The notes under the pieces were generated by a model, which worked only from the letters and a program-made list of their open reading frames with translations, did not search any database and was not told where the DNA came from. The position numbers and the translations under genes were made by a program. Positions 34,228 to 47,780 of a stretch of 64,000 nt of DNA are shown piece after piece; positions within the stretch are counted from its first letter, which is position 1; each line of letters starts with the position of its first letter. This stretch comes from Primula veris (taxonomy: Eukaryota; Streptophyta; Magnoliopsida; Ericales; Primulaceae). The stretch lies in contig OY821751.1 in assembly GCA_963682055.1 (NCBI GenBank), forward strand, positions 8,804,001 through 8,868,000, given 5' to 3'.

Positions 34228-35365
34228 TGTCTATACATGAAACTATTGGCATGCATTCGGATACGGTGCTACAATATGCTATGGATTTTTTGTATGATAA
34301 ATTTTAGGGTTAGTTCTATGCTACTTGATTCTTTATGATTATCAATAATGCATTTTCATGTGAATTATATTCACTTTCAGCTGAATTACATACATTATAT
34401 GCTTTTTTGACTGAACAATTAGCACTTTCGACTACACTAAATACACTTTCAGTTTAACTAGATACACTTTCAATTGAACTAGATGAACTTTTATTGAACT
34501 AGATTTATTTTTATTGAACAAGATACATTTTTATTGAAGTAAATACACTTTCGACTGAAGTAGATGTACTTTCATCTGAATCATATGCACTGTCACCCGA
34601 ACCACATGTACTTTCACCAGAACCACATCCACTTTGTGCTAAACCGGATGCACTCCAGTTGAAAGTACATCTACTTCAGCAGAAATTACATGTGGTTCAG
34701 CTGAAAGTGTACGCGATTCAGATAAAAGTGCATTTAGTTCAGCCAAAATAACATATAGTCTAGTGAAAGGTACATCTAGTTCAGCACAAGTTTAGTCGAA
34801 ATTGCATATAGTTTAGCATAAAGTGTATGTAGTTCAGACAAGAATGCCACAAAAAGTGCATGTACTTTACTTTAAAGTAAAAAAAATTCCGGAGCGATTC
34901 AAACCACCAACCTCTTGAACACCGGTGTTGGTGCAAGCGTTCTTTCCAAATGAAATAAATAGCCAAATTAGCAAAACTAATCGTAAAAAACTATGCATTC
35001 GCATTAAAATAATGCCTTTTTATAGGGTTTCTAAAGAGTTATCAAAACTCAACCAAACAAGCACTAAACTCAAGCCATACAAACTGAAAAGTAATTCAGC
35101 ATCAAAACGGGCCTGTTTTCAGCCCTGAAACAGGGCTCGATTCAGCCCCAAAACAAGGCCCGTTTCAGCCCCAAAATCACCCCCGATTCAACACCAAAAC
35201 GAACCCCAATTAAACATCAAACCGGGCCCGTTTCAGCACGGACACTGGTCGTGATTCAGCCCCAAAACAAACACCGTTTCATCCCAAAAGCAGCCTTGAT
35301 TCAACACCAAAACGGACCTCAACTGAGCACCAAAATAGTACTCGATTCATCCCAAAACATACCAA
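34228..35365. repeat. Repeat X (unit 2)
   Basis: Complete copy, including about 180 bases before the point where unit 1 begins. Inverted minisatellite arms are at 34412-34656 and 34657-34865, the tRNA-like motif at 34889-34955 and the 22-23 bp direct repeat at 35085-35357. It directly follows the downstream flank of MATE fragment B (interrupted by the gypsy element). Confidence 0.85.
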
Positions 35366-35819
35366 GTTAGCACATAACTCTTAATCACTACAAATGATCT
35401 TATGACCAAATAATCAATCATAGGCAAGTCGTATAGACCTATATTGACAACAAACAACACCTGCAACTACAAAATTGAATTCGTCAATCTACACTAATTG
35501 TTATATGTACTATAAAAACAAAAAAAACTTGCACTACAAAATTAATCACATGTGCATCCACTGATTAGCAAAGTATAATATGAATTCAAACTTCAATATG
35601 CAGGTTTTGAATGTACAACTGGATGAGTAGCCTATTTTTCACTTTTCAGTACGATGAATTCTTCAATAGTAACATCAAAGAAACAATTATGTTTAAATAT
35701 AGTAGATATCCTAAACAAAATTTTACGGATGAATGCACCAACCTATTGCAGATCTGACCTAATTCGAAACCCTAGATCCCCATCTATGTCATCATCGTCT
35801 TCCACGTCTTCTAGTATGC

Positions 35820-36665
35820 ACGCTATGCTTAGTTCATTTGATCATCCTCTGCTTCAACAGACGCAATTGACGAAACTTTTTAATTTGGTATTTAAGATAA
35901 CATTAGTGTGTATGTTTCTATCTTTTGGTGAATTTTGTTTTATCAATGGTGGATTTGGGCGGTAACACTTGAGTAGCAGGCTTCCGGACACTCTGAATGG
36001 TTTGTATTATGTATTTTTACCCAGCCCCTTGAAGTCTGTTCCAGGAACATCTGTACTCTCTATTCTGGCCCGTTATTTACAATAATAATGAGCTTTTACT
36101 TTTAAAAAAAAGTCTTCTCCAACAAACGACAAGTCTCTTACAACTCCCAACATGAATGGTTTCTCGAGATAAAATTACTCGGGGAGTGCAAATAGAAAGA
36201 ACATTGTCGACCAATCTCTTGTTGGGGGGAACCTTGATCGTTCCTTGCAGATACTCAAATTTGAGGTGATGAAATCAAGTGAGAATGCAGAGGAAAAGTA
36301 TTCCACACTAAATGATAATCAGGACTACCCAACCACAGAAGATGATGCCCGTTTTTTAGAATTTATTCCCATATTTGAAAGCTTCAAGGTTATGGTGAAT
36401 GGCTATGACATAGACCATGTTCTTGGGGATGACATACATGCAAAATACTTCGATCTGTGTTTATCTCAAGGATCATATTTACATGCACGATTAGCCAAAA
36501 TCATCAGCTCTAAACTTTCTGTTGAAACTATTCCCATCGTAACAGAAATATCTGAGTGGATTAGAAATTGCAACCTTGTATCAAATTTGGCTGATTTTAA
36601 TGAACGGAGAAATTTATTGCAAGGATTTGAAATGTGAAATGAACTTGGGGTTCTTGATCAAGCAA
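35820..36665 (+). pseudogene. Gene fragment, left arm of inverted repeat 2 (unit 2)
   Basis: Copy of 6525-7370; the 130-codon frame is at 36245-36637. The arm proper begins at 36112 and pairs with 36851-37425 over a loop of about 185 bases. Confidence 0.6.
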
Positions 36666-36850
36666 CTAAATACGATATATGGCATTATGCTTGTTTCAAT
36701 TTATTTGTCCATTTTTCTAAAATAGAAGTAAATCTTTTACAGCATTATAAAATTACCCATACTTTGTTTCTTTATAGCTAAATGATCATTTCAAAAAGTA
36801 AGGGGTAATATTAGAAAGAGAGTGTGAAAAAAGTGTGGTAATTATGTTCC

Positions 36851-37585
36851 CTTATTTACGGTATTTAGTCGCTTGATCAAGAACACCAAGTTCATTCCAC
36901 ATTTCAAATCCTGCAATAAATTTTGCTGTTCTTCAAAATCAGCCAAATTTGATACAAGGTTGCAATTTCTAATCCACTCGGATATTTGAGTTACGATGGG
37001 AATAATTTCAACAGCGAGTTTAGAGCTGATGGTTTTCGCTAATTGTGTATGTAAATATGATCTCTGAGATAAGCACATATCGAAGTATTTTTCACGTATG
37101 TCATCACCAAGAGCCTCGTCTATGTCCTAGCCATTCACCATAACTAACCTTGAAGCTTTCAAATTTGGGAATAAATTCTAAAAAACAGGATTTGTAATCT
37201 GACCAGGTTGGGTAGTCCTGATTATCAACTAGTAAGGAATTCTTTTCCTCTGCATTCTCAGTTGATTTCACGGTCTCAAATTTGACTATCTGCAAGGAAC
37301 AGTCAAGGTTCCCCCAATAAGAGATTGGTCGACAATATTCTTGCCATTTGCACTCCCCGAGTCATTTTGTCTCAAGAAACCTTTCATGTTGGGAGTTGTC
37401 AGAGACTTGTCGTTTGTGGTAGAAGACCTCTTTCCTCTTGTTAGACATGCCTTTTTTGCTACCTCAGATTCCAGAGAACCAGGAGACCAAGCTACGAAAC
37501 TGTTGGATTCCGAATCAGCATCTTTCCTCATTTTTTTAATACGTTCTGTTTTCTCAGGATTTTGAGGTACTGCTCTCTTGTTCTA
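36851..37585 (-). pseudogene. Gene fragment, right arm of inverted repeat 2 (unit 2)
   Basis: Copy of 7556-8290 with the same three broken minus-strand frames (37531-37286, 37295-37104, 37078-36842) and the same disruptions, so decay predates the duplication. Confidence 0.6.
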
Positions 37586-37811
37586 TTTTTGAAGACCTGG
37601 ATTCTGAGGTATTGCTCTCTTGTTTTTTGCTTTTACTTGGGTTAAAAATAATAAGTTAATCGGAACTGTTTACATCCACTGTTGAAAAAAAGTAGCTTGT
37701 GTGGTATTAATTTTGTGATATTATTATTACTTAGCATTTACATTTTATAAGTTTTTAGAGATCACGGATTTAGCATTTATATTTTATAAGTTTTTTAGAG
37801 ATCATGGGTTC

Positions 37812-40800
37812 ATGATATTAAAACTATCTAACCTTTTAAAATCGTCAAATAACTTCGGATTATTTCCCGTAAAAATCAAATCATCAACATATAGGCAAAC
37901 AATCAAATATCACCATTTTTATCCATTTTCACATAAAGACAATGCTCATGGGACACCTTATAAAATTATTTTCTTGGAAATACTTATCAATTCTAGTATT
38001 CCAAGCTCTCGGGGCTTGTTTCAAACCGTAAAGCGCTTTTTTCAATTTTAAAACTTTATTTTCAAATCCCATAATCCCATAACCTGGTGGTTGTTGCAAA
38101 TAAACTTATTCTTCTAAATTTTCATTTAAAAACGCTGATTTTACATCCATTTGGTTTATTTTTCAATTATTTTGGACAGCCAAAGAAATTAAAAATCTAA
38201 TAGTTTCTAGACGAGCTACGGGAGCAAATAGCTCATCAAAATCGATGTCGGCCTTTTGGTTGTATCCTTTTGCGACTAACCTTGCTTTATAATTTTTGAT
38301 TTCTCCTTTTGCATTTTTTTTTCTCTTTATAAAACCCATTTAGCACCAATATCTTTGTGTCCTTTCGGTAAATCCGCCAACTCCCACATATCATTTTTTT
38401 ATTATCGAGTCCATTTCCTCATCCATAGATTTTCTCCAATTTTTATTTTCCATCGCCTCTCCATAACCTATCGGTTCACAACCCGCAAAAAGACAAAATA
38501 GAGTAACATTATCAACATTTTCCGTTACCTCATATAACTCTTGCATAGTGCGAAAACGTGGCGTTCTTTCGCTAGAACTTTCGTCAATTGGGGATTGTGG
38601 TTGGACTTGTGATTGTGGTGATGGAGGTGGAGTAGCGAGCTCTTCTTCCATTTCGATTTGCTCTTCCTCTTCATCGCCATAATAAGGGAAAAAATGGTAG
38701 TCGTCTTCCTTTTTGTCCCAATCCCATGTTCCCTCTTGATCAAACTTAACATCTCGACTAATAACAAATTTTCCATTTTCCGGATTATATAATTTATAGC
38801 CTTTCGCCCTCGAGTCGTAACCGATAAATATAAACTTTTCGCTTTTGTCGTCTAATTTGGACCTTTTTTGATCCGGAACATGATCATACGCAATACTCCC
38901 AAAAACTCGTAAGTGAGAAATAATCGGTTTTCTTTCGCTCCATACTTCCTCGGGAGTTTTACCCCAAACACTTCAGGATGGAGAACGGTTCGATAAATAA
39001 ACCGCACTATCCACGGCCTCGGCCCAAAACTCTTTTGGAACATTTTTACTTTTAAGCATGCTACGAGCCATATTTAAAAGAGATCGTTTTTTTCTTTCAA
39101 CAACCCCATTTTGTTGTGAGGTATAAGGAACCGTCAAAGGACGAAAAATTCCATTTTCTTCGTAATAATTTTCAAAATCATTTGAGAGAAATTCACCACC
39201 TCGATCCGATCTCATAGAATTTATTTTGTGACCACTTTGATTTTCAACACGAGCTTTAAATTTTTTGAAAGCATAAAAAAGATCGGATTTTTGTTTCAAA
39301 AAATAAACCCAAGCCTTTCGACTAAAATCATCAATAAAAAGAGCAAAATAATTGCTTTTTTCAAAAGAACTTGGTTTAATAGGACCACAAATATATGTAT
39401 GAACAAGTTTCAACGGTTTTTTAGCTCTTGTAGTCGCTTGTTTCGGAAAACTTTTCCTCGGTTGTTTTCCAAACAAACATACCTCACAAAGTTCATCAAC
39501 ATGATCAATATGAGGTAAACCTTTCACCATACTTTTACTACTCAACAATTTCAAACCACCAAAATTAAGGTGCCCAAATCTCAAATGCCAAAGCCACGAT
39601 TTTTCTTTAAAACACGCTTTCAAACATTTAGCCCCACCATTTTGAATATACAAAGAAAACATTCTATTTTTCGACATCGGGACTTTTGCAACCAAAATTC
39701 CCATTTTTATCACTTAATAAAATAATATAATTTTTCGAATGAATATCATAGCCCTTTTTCAAAAGTTGTCCCAAACTCAAAATATTAGACTTCATATTTG
39801 GCACATAATAAACGTTCGAGATAAAATCATTTCCTCCATTTTTCAATTGGATTAAGACTTTTATCTTCCCTTTCACCGGAATTTTAGATTCATCACCAAA
39901 ATAAATATCTCCATTTGCCGTTTCATCAATTTCGGTAAACATATTTTTATTACCACACATATGGTTGCTTGCCCTCGTATCTAAATATCACGTAGTATTT
40001 TCTCCGCTATTATTTTCATTATGCGCAAATAAAAGTGTAGAACGTTCTTCATTTTCTCTAGCAAAATTAGCCCTTTCCTCAAATTTATTATTACTCAATC
40101 TACAATCGGAAGCGTAATGCCCAAATTTTTTACAATTATAACATTTAATTTGGGACTTATCATACCCCGGTTTTCCATTATAATTTCCTCCTCTTCCACG
40201 GCCTCTTGTCGGATAAGACTTTTGTCTCCTCTGTTCTTTTTTGAAAGAGTTGTAACCACCACGGCCATAATTTTGACCTCGATCCCTTTCTCGTTGGCTT
40301 TTAGAGTTGCCAAAACTTTTCTCGTTCATGCTAAATTTCGTATGAAGAGCTTGCTCGAGCGGCTATTCTTTCACAACTCTTTTGTTGAATTTTTCTTCAT
40401 GAGCTTGGAGCGAGCCCAAGAGTTGATCCACTGTCATAGATTCTACGTCTTTAGATTCCTCGATAGCCACAACAATATAATCCCATTTGGAATCTAAAGA
40501 ACGTAGAATTTTTTTGACAACACGAGTGTCGTCCAATTTTTCTCCTCATCTTTTCATTTGATTGACGACCTTTTGAACTCGTGAAAAATAGTCGTCAACC
40601 GATTCGGAGACTTTCATACATAAAGCCTCAAAATCAACACGTAAGGTTTGGAGTCAAATTTTTTTTACCTTGTCAACTCCTTTGAACGAATTCTCCAAAA
40701 TATCTCAAGTTTCTTTGCTCGTGTTTGCACACGCCACCTTTTTGAACATAGTTTCTTCCAACGCTTGATGGATGATGTTAAGAGTCTTTCGATCCTTCTT

Positions 40801-41010
40801 CTTTAAGTCCTCCATTTGAGCCTGAGTTACGTCAGCGTCTTCTTCGGGTTCATTATACCCGGTCTCTACGATTTCCTACACATTTCGGGAACCGAGAAGC
40901 ACTTTCATTCTTATGCTCCAATTATCGTAGAGATCTTTCTTAAGCATGGGGATAAAATGGGTCATTCCACCGGCCATTTTGGGACCGTTGGCTCTGGTAC
41001 CACGGTTGGA
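37812..41010 (-). mobile_element. Degenerate Ty1/copia retrotransposon (unit 2)
   Basis: Copy of 8517-11715 at offset 29295. It carries the same defects: DTRASNHM protease, Tyr in place of the first integrase Asp, stops in gag and reverse transcriptase, and truncation after YVDD. The candidate primer site is at 40990-41002. Confidence 0.88.
37815..40977 (-). pseudogene. Ty1/copia gag-pol remnant (unit 2)
   Basis: Longest open pieces on the minus strand are a gag/knuckle frame (40329-39988), a protease-side frame (39960-39664) and a pre-integrase/integrase frame (39713-38973). All are collinear with unit 1 and share its inactivating changes, so the element was already dead when the unit was duplicated. 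Confidence 0.87.
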
Positions 41011-42585
41011 TTTGAAAGAATATCAAAGGAGATCGGAAAACTAGTAACAAAATGCCACATTACTTGATCCCATATTTAAAGATACATGATTAGAAAAAAT
41101 GTTAGCTTTTATTTATGGGATTGAAGATGGGAAAAACAATGTGTTCATATAATTTTGCTAGCAAGAGAGATTTTCCAACTTTATGTTATAACTAGCAAAC
41201 CCCTTCAAGCTTAATTGCTATTCATCACGTATCCTTGAGCTTAAATACGACTCTGCTGTTTGGGAGTTTTTCAGAGGCAAAGAACTGAGTTTATTTCTTT
41301 GAGTTTGATATCTATCTACAAATGTTTTGAGGAAAAATGTGATGAAACTATGCATATGTTGGAGCGGGAGAAAAAATTCGGTTTCATCAAGATGTTGCAG
41401 TTCAACTTTATCAAAATGTCGCAATTCGGCTTCATCAAGATGTCTTGTGAATATGGCCCGTGATTTTTTGAATGTATATGCTTCAACAAACGCCTCGGAG
41501 ATAAATTTCAATATGACTGAAACCATTATGTGAAATGATGTGCAAGAGAGAACGCAAGAAATGCTCATAAAATGTACAATTAAAGAGGAGGACACAGTTT
41601 AAAGCTCTATAAAGATGAAGTTGAAGATTTAATGTGAAAGAACTTAGCAAAGTATGGTTGTCTACTAGTCATAATTGCATCAAATATGAACGAAGATTTT
41701 CAATAAATATCAAAATTAACAAAGAAAATCTTCGTTTGCCCACATCTTTCAGAAGACAATAAATCCTTTCACAAAATTAATCTTTTTATCATTTTGTCTA
41801 ATCTAGTGCATCTTGTTAATAAATGACTAGTTCTTTTTATCACTAATATTAAAAAGAATAGTATGGAAACATAGAAATGATACGTCTATGTAACAAACTA
41901 GCTAAATAATCAAAACAAACTTATATAATACAGTACATTAGATAAACTCACCAACTCATATACTCATGACCAAACTAACAAAATCATCAATCTTATCTGA
42001 CATGGACAAAAAAAGTCACATTAAACAAAACAAAATTTGTTATAGTTTTCTTTCAACCTCAATAAGTGCGGTCATAAGTGTTATCATTACTAAAACTTAT
42101 ATCACCTTGTTGGGTTTTTTTAACATTAATATAAAAAGGGCTCCGTAAATGTCATTAAATACATCGTTAATATATTTGTAATCATTTTTATGCATCTTTA
42201 TCCGTCCGTTAACGAGTGTCCGGGGACACTACTTATGCATTAAATCACTCATTGAGTTCAACACTATAATAATAAATGACTATAATGTCATTAATTATTC
42301 AAGACACTTCATTGTCACGAATAAATAAAAATCAATAATATTTCTAAATATATTTCATTAATTATTGAAAAGAACATAATAAACCCAAATAAAAATATAG
42401 AACCCTAATTGAACTATCCTAAATTTAAATGTTAATAAAAATAAAAATGATAATTCATAAAAAAAAACTCAAATAAAAACATTGAACGGTAGTTGAAACT
42501 AACTTAAAACTTAAATATTAACTAACATAAAAAAACTATTGCATCTAATATTACTAATTATATATATACATATATGTGTGTATAA
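41011..42585. other. AT-rich spacer of unit 2, no gene seen
   Basis: Copy of 11716-13290, including the three 24-bp tandem units at 41376-41448. Nothing else is recognised. Confidence 0.5.
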
Positions 42586-43201
42586 GAACACCATTAAAAA
42601 CATCAATTTGGACATCAAATTTGTAACCCTTCATTTTATATATTTTCAATGGCTAAGATTAAAACTAACTAAAAAACCATCTATGCTCTATTATCTCTTT
42701 CTACCTTCGTGACTTTTCCTGAGTGTAAGCTAAAAAAATGTTTCCTGTAAAATTATCAATACAAACCCACCGATCGTCCAAATAAACAAGTAAAATACAT
42801 TCTTTTAAAAGGGAAAAATGATTAACGGTTAACTATCCACATACTATTAAATATTAATCAATATTACTTGTTATAAAATTAACAATCTGGTGTTATTGAG
42901 TTTGAGAAAAATCCATTTATGCAAATTTTGATCATGTATATAAGTTTTAGAACATGATCTTTTTTATGTTATTACTTGTTACAAAATTTGGGTATTAATA
43001 AGAATTTGATTTTCATAAATATGTGGTTTTAGAGTGATTTGAATATGAAGAAAAGAGAAATAGGGATGGAGAAATAAACTCATAGAGAGATATGTTAAAA
43101 TGAAAATAGAAAAAAGTGTATAGCCCAATTTTGTTTCCATTTCAGCCGTTAAAATGAAGGGTTGAGATTTTGACGTCCAACTTGATATTTTTATGGTGTT
43201 C
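42586..43201. mobile_element. MITE-like element with terminal inverted repeats (unit 2)
   Basis: Copy of 13291-13906, with arms at 42586-42637 and 43151-43201. The right-hand TA-rich flank differs by one base from unit 1 (ATATGTGTATAT for ATATGTATATAT). Confidence 0.6.
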
Positions 43202-43336
43202 ATATATACTTTCTCATACATATATATATAAATATATGTGTATATATATATATGTATGTATACATCATACTATTATAATAAGCGAACTCTTGAGTCTGTC
43301 AAATTTTGCTCATTTTTTTTCAAAACGCCCTCATTT

Positions 43337-46043
43337 TTATGTCGTGTAAACACACACCGCATGAGCTATTGTTACTAGTATACACATATAGATGGAAAAT
43401 ATCATTTAATTATTGTTTTCAAAGTTTTGTGTTTTCTATGAAAACTAAGTATTAATGATTTAAGCATACCTTAGCAGTTGATGTGATCTCCATGTCGAAA
43501 GCAGTGATGGATTTGATTCATGATTCGGATTGTGGAAAATGAAAAACCCTAGGTTCTCTCTCTAGGATGTTTTCTTACTTTGTTTTATTTGTGAATATAG
43601 ACGGTCGATTTGTCACCATAAGAGACATAGTCACGTGCTCATTCTTGTATTTGCACTATATTGTAAATCCATTTTGGTAAATAAATTTTAAACTTTGCCA
43701 AAAAAAAAGTATTAATGATTTATGTTTTCAAAAATTAAAGTAGTAATGTGTAGCATTATTGTGGGGTACTATAAATGGTAATCTAGTGTCCGTACACCCA
43801 TTATGTATCATTATTGAATCTTTATTAATTATTACTATATATTAATTATTACTATATGCATTTAAATGGGTTAACATCAGCCCCGGAAGGAAACGAAAAT
43901 GTTTTATTTCTGTATATTGCAGTCGTATCTGGTACATGCATGCATTTAAATATGTTTTAAGATACAAATATGCTCATATGCCCTACTTTCTCTATCTCTC
44001 TTCCGCCTTGATGACTAATATATGGGTATATCTCTACATGCATATATATATATATCAAGCTATATATATATATATATATATCTACATGCATGTATATATA
44101 TATATTATACATACATCTATATAATATCTTTCATTACTTGATGATGAGTAAGCAGATTGATATCTATCAAGCTATATATATGTTGTGTATAATTTAAACA
44201 GTTGATAATATGGTTCTAAAATAGTTTTGAGAAAACCTAAAAGAGACCTTATCCGTTGGATTTCTATATAAATATTGGGAAACGTTTTCTTTAATTAGAA
44301 CTACCATATATTGATGTCTATTATTGAGCAGGCTATTAAAAGTGAAGAAAATGTGAAGGAATCAAGAAAGTGTATGATGGGATTAAATGTTATTCAGACT
44401 ACACCGATCGTTGTTCATTTCATTTCAGTAAAAAAGAACCCCACACGTATGGTCTGATTCAAAACATATATCTATAAGGTGATATTTATTGAGACTCGCT
44501 TTTATTTAAATTCCTTCTGTCACCTTATTATTCTTTGTTGTAAACCAATATATTTATGTTAGTATTATAGGTACAATCAGTGTTCTAAAAGGGACATTTA
44601 TGCGCAAATTAGGCGGTAGGCGGTGGTAGCAAAAAAGGCATGTCCAACAAGAGTAAATAAGTTATTCCTCCTCCACATAAACAAATCTCTCTCTCTCTCC
44701 GCCCCCTAAATAAACTAGATCTAAGTCGCCGCCACCAGCACGACTACATGGGGTGGGGGTCGGCCCCTCCACCCCTACTCTGGGCAAGTCTACGACACTC
44801 CTCTATGCCACTGCACCACCGCCACTATAGCGGTGACAAACCTCCAACCCCGTAACTCGCCACAAATTTCAACCCCATCTCATCCCATCTCAACCCAATC
44901 TATCACATAAAACTAGCTCTCACCTCACACCAACTGTTCACCTCATATCTGCTTCTCTCATCATCTCATCTAGTATGACCACGCATGTACGTAGCAGCTA
45001 TGGGGATGCTTCATATGACGGATCATCATTTCTGTTTGAACTGCATCCATACAGAGGCGTGTCGCTCATAGCAGATTCAGGTATGTTTTGTAACATATCC
45101 AGCGAGTTGTGGGTCTCACATCCTCTTTTCGGTAGGTCTGGTTTGATTGGATTTCGGTTTATGGGTTTTGTTGGGTTTTTGCCACTGCATGTTTAGTTAG
45201 ACTATTTGTGTGCTTATATGTTAGCGTTTCTTTATATTCGATTGTAGATGATTTGATCCTTTTGGTTATACTCATTTTATAATATGAGACCCCATCGGAG
45301 TAGACGCGGATAACTTTACTTTAGGAAATGGGTTCGGTCGGGGTGTTCTTGGGGCTCAGATAACTTAGTAGGGTTGTTTGGTCGAGTCATTTAGTGTGTT
45401 GGCACCCCGGTCGTAATTACAGCACCAGATTGAGCTGAATCTCTTGAAGTAAATGTGCATTTTCTCTACCCAGGGTCTGTTATGTCATGTGTTCTCTTTT
45501 GTTGGACGAAATATTGTAAATTTTGCTAGAATCGAGTAGGGCATTTTGACTTGTATATCGGATTTGGGTATTATATTATTATTTTACATACCCATTTTGA
45601 TTGTTATGTATGTTATAATTTCGTCCCGAAAATTGCTATTCGTTTGGCGACAATTGGAGCTTTGGGCTATGTTTAAAGTATGAGTGGCTATTTCGGTCTT
45701 TTGAGTATTGTGTTGGCTGCCGGTTGGCCTCCCTACACTTATTATGGTATGCACGTTATGCTTAGTTCATTTGATCATCCTCTGATTCAACAGACGCAAT
45801 TGACGAAACTTTTTAATTTGGTATTTAAGATAACATTAGTGTGTATGTTTCTATCTTTTGGTGAATTTTGTTTTATCAATGGTGGATTTGGGCGGTAACA
45901 CTTGAGTAGCAGGCTTCCGGGCACTCTGAATGATTTATATTATGTATTTTTACCCAGCCCCTTGAAGTCTGTTCCAGGGGCATCTGTACTCTGTATTCTG
46001 GCCTGTTATTTGAAATAATAATGAGCTTTTACTTTAAAAAAAA
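43337..46043. other. Spacer and transcript-like block of unit 3, no confirmed gene
   Basis: Copy of 14042-16748, almost base for base, including the short frames at 44975-45196 and 45680-45898 and the A tract before 46044. No protein domain is recognised. Confidence 0.6.
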
Positions 46044-46608
46044 AGTCTTCTCCAACAAAGGAAAAGTCTCCTACAACTCCCAACATGAATGGTTTCTTGA
46101 GATAAAATGACTCAGGGAGTGCAAATAGCAAGAACATTGTTGAGCAATCTCTTGTTGGGGGGAACCTTGATCGTTCCTTGTAGATACTCAAATTTGAGGC
46201 GATGAAATCAAGTGAGAATGCAGAGGAAAAGTATTCCACACTAAATGATAATCAGGACTACCCAACCACAGAAGATGGTGCCGGTTTTTTAGAATTTATT
46301 CCCATATTTGAAAGCTTCAAGGTTATGGTGAATGGCAATGACATAGATCAGGTTCTTGGTGATGACATACATGCAAAATACTTTGATCAGTGCTTATCTC
46401 AAGGATCATATTTACATGCACGATTAGCGAAAATCATCAGCTCTAAACTTTCTGTTGAAACTATTCCCATCGTAATAGATATATGTGAGTGGTTTAGAAA
46501 TTGCAACCTTGTATCAAATTTGGCTGATTTTAATGAATGGCGAAATTTATTGCAAGTATTTGAAAGGTGGAATGAACTTGGGGTTCTTGATCAAGCGACT
46601 TAATACGA
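46044..46608 (+). pseudogene. Gene fragment, left arm of inverted repeat 1 (unit 3)
   Basis: Copy of 16749-17313 with the 133-codon frame at 46202-46603. Here the inverted repeat is uninterrupted: the right arm begins at 46788 after a loop of about 180 bases, so this unit shows the original hairpin. Confidence 0.62.
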
Positions 46609-46769
46609 TATATGGCATTATGCTTGTTTCAATTTATTTTGTCCACTTTTCTAAAATAGAAGTAAATCTTTTACAGCCTTATAAAATTACCCATACTTTG
46701 TTTCTTTATAGCTAAATGATCATTTCAAAAAGTAATGGGTAATATTAGAAAGAGAGTGTGAAAAAAGTG

Positions 46770-46787
46770 TGGTAATTACGTTCCCTT
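46770..46787. other. Empty LINE target site
   Basis: TGGTAATTACGTTCCCTT occurs once here and is followed by ATTTACTGTATTTAGTCGC. It equals the two target duplications of unit 2 without the 4.1-kb LINE and without extra bases, as expected for a never-occupied site. Confidence 0.93.
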
Positions 46788-47510
46788 ATTTACTGTATTT
46801 AGTCGCTTGATCAAGAACCCCAAGTTCATTCCACATTTCAAATCCTTGCAATAAATTTCGCTGTTCTTCAAAATCAGCCAAATTTGATACAAAGTTGCAA
46901 TTTCTAATCCACTCGGATATTTGTGTTACGATGGGAATAATTTCAACAGCAGTTTAGAGCTGATGATTTTCGCCAATTGTGCATGTAAATATGATCTTTG
47001 AGATAAGCACATATCGAAGTATTTTTCACGTATGTCATCACCAAGAGCCTCGTCTACGTCCTAGCCATTCACCATAACTTACCTTGAAGCTTCAAATTTG
47101 GGAATAAATTCTAAAAAACAGGGTTTTTATTTTGATCAGGTTGGGTAGTCCTGATTATCAACTAGTATGGAATGCTTTTCCTCTGCATTCTCAGTTGATT
47201 TCACGGTCTCAAATTTGACTATCTGCAAGGAACGGTCAAGGTTCCCCCAACAAGAGATTGGTCGACAATATTCTTTCCATTTGCACTCCCCGAGTCATTT
47301 TGTCTCAAGAAACCATTCATGTTGGGAGTTGTAGGAGACTTGTCGTTTGTGGTAGAAGACTTGTTTCCTCTTGTTAGACATGCCTTTTTTGCTACCTCAG
47401 ATTCCAGAGAACCAGGAGACCAAGCTACGAAACTGTTGGATCCCGAATCAGCATCTTTCCTCATTTTTTTAATACGTTCCGTTTTCTCAGGATTTTGAGG
47501 TACTGCTCTC
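46788..47510 (-). pseudogene. Gene fragment, right arm of inverted repeat 1 (unit 3)
   Basis: Copy of 21588-22310, with the 81-codon minus frame at 47464-47219. It pairs with 46044-46608 over about 560 bp. Confidence 0.62.
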
Positions 47511-47780
47511 TTGTTCTATTTTTGAAGACCTGGATTTTGAGGTACTGCTCTCTTGTTTTTTTCTTTTACTTGGGTTAAAAATAATAAGTTAATCGGAACT
47601 GTTTACATCTTTGGCTCAATATATGCTTCCTTGACAATCTTTAATGAAACTCAATATTATTATTCGCGTTAGCTTATATTTTTGTAGCAAGTTTTTCTTT
47701 TTGGAAAAAGTGTCCGGTGTTAATAGATAGCTTGCCTCTTCCGACGAAGGTTTTTGATGAACTGTTAAATTCTTTTGCAG

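Larger units (their letters stand above)
14042..43336. repeat. Tandem array unit 2 (with LINE and gypsy insertions)
   Basis: This is the most complete copy. Its 29.3 kb reduce to about 16.4 kb after subtracting the LINE with its target duplication (about 4.1 kb) and the gypsy element with its duplication (8765 bp). That agrees with the 16437-bp offset between X at 34223 and X at 50660. Order: spacer, inverted repeat 1 split by the LINE, MATE fragments A and B, gypsy element, X, inverted repeat 2, copia remnant, spacer, MITE-like element. Confidence 0.93.

Noticed and set aside
46770..46787. Precise excision of the LINE from unit 3
   Set aside because: LINEs have no excision mechanism; an unoccupied ancestral site explains the single clean copy.
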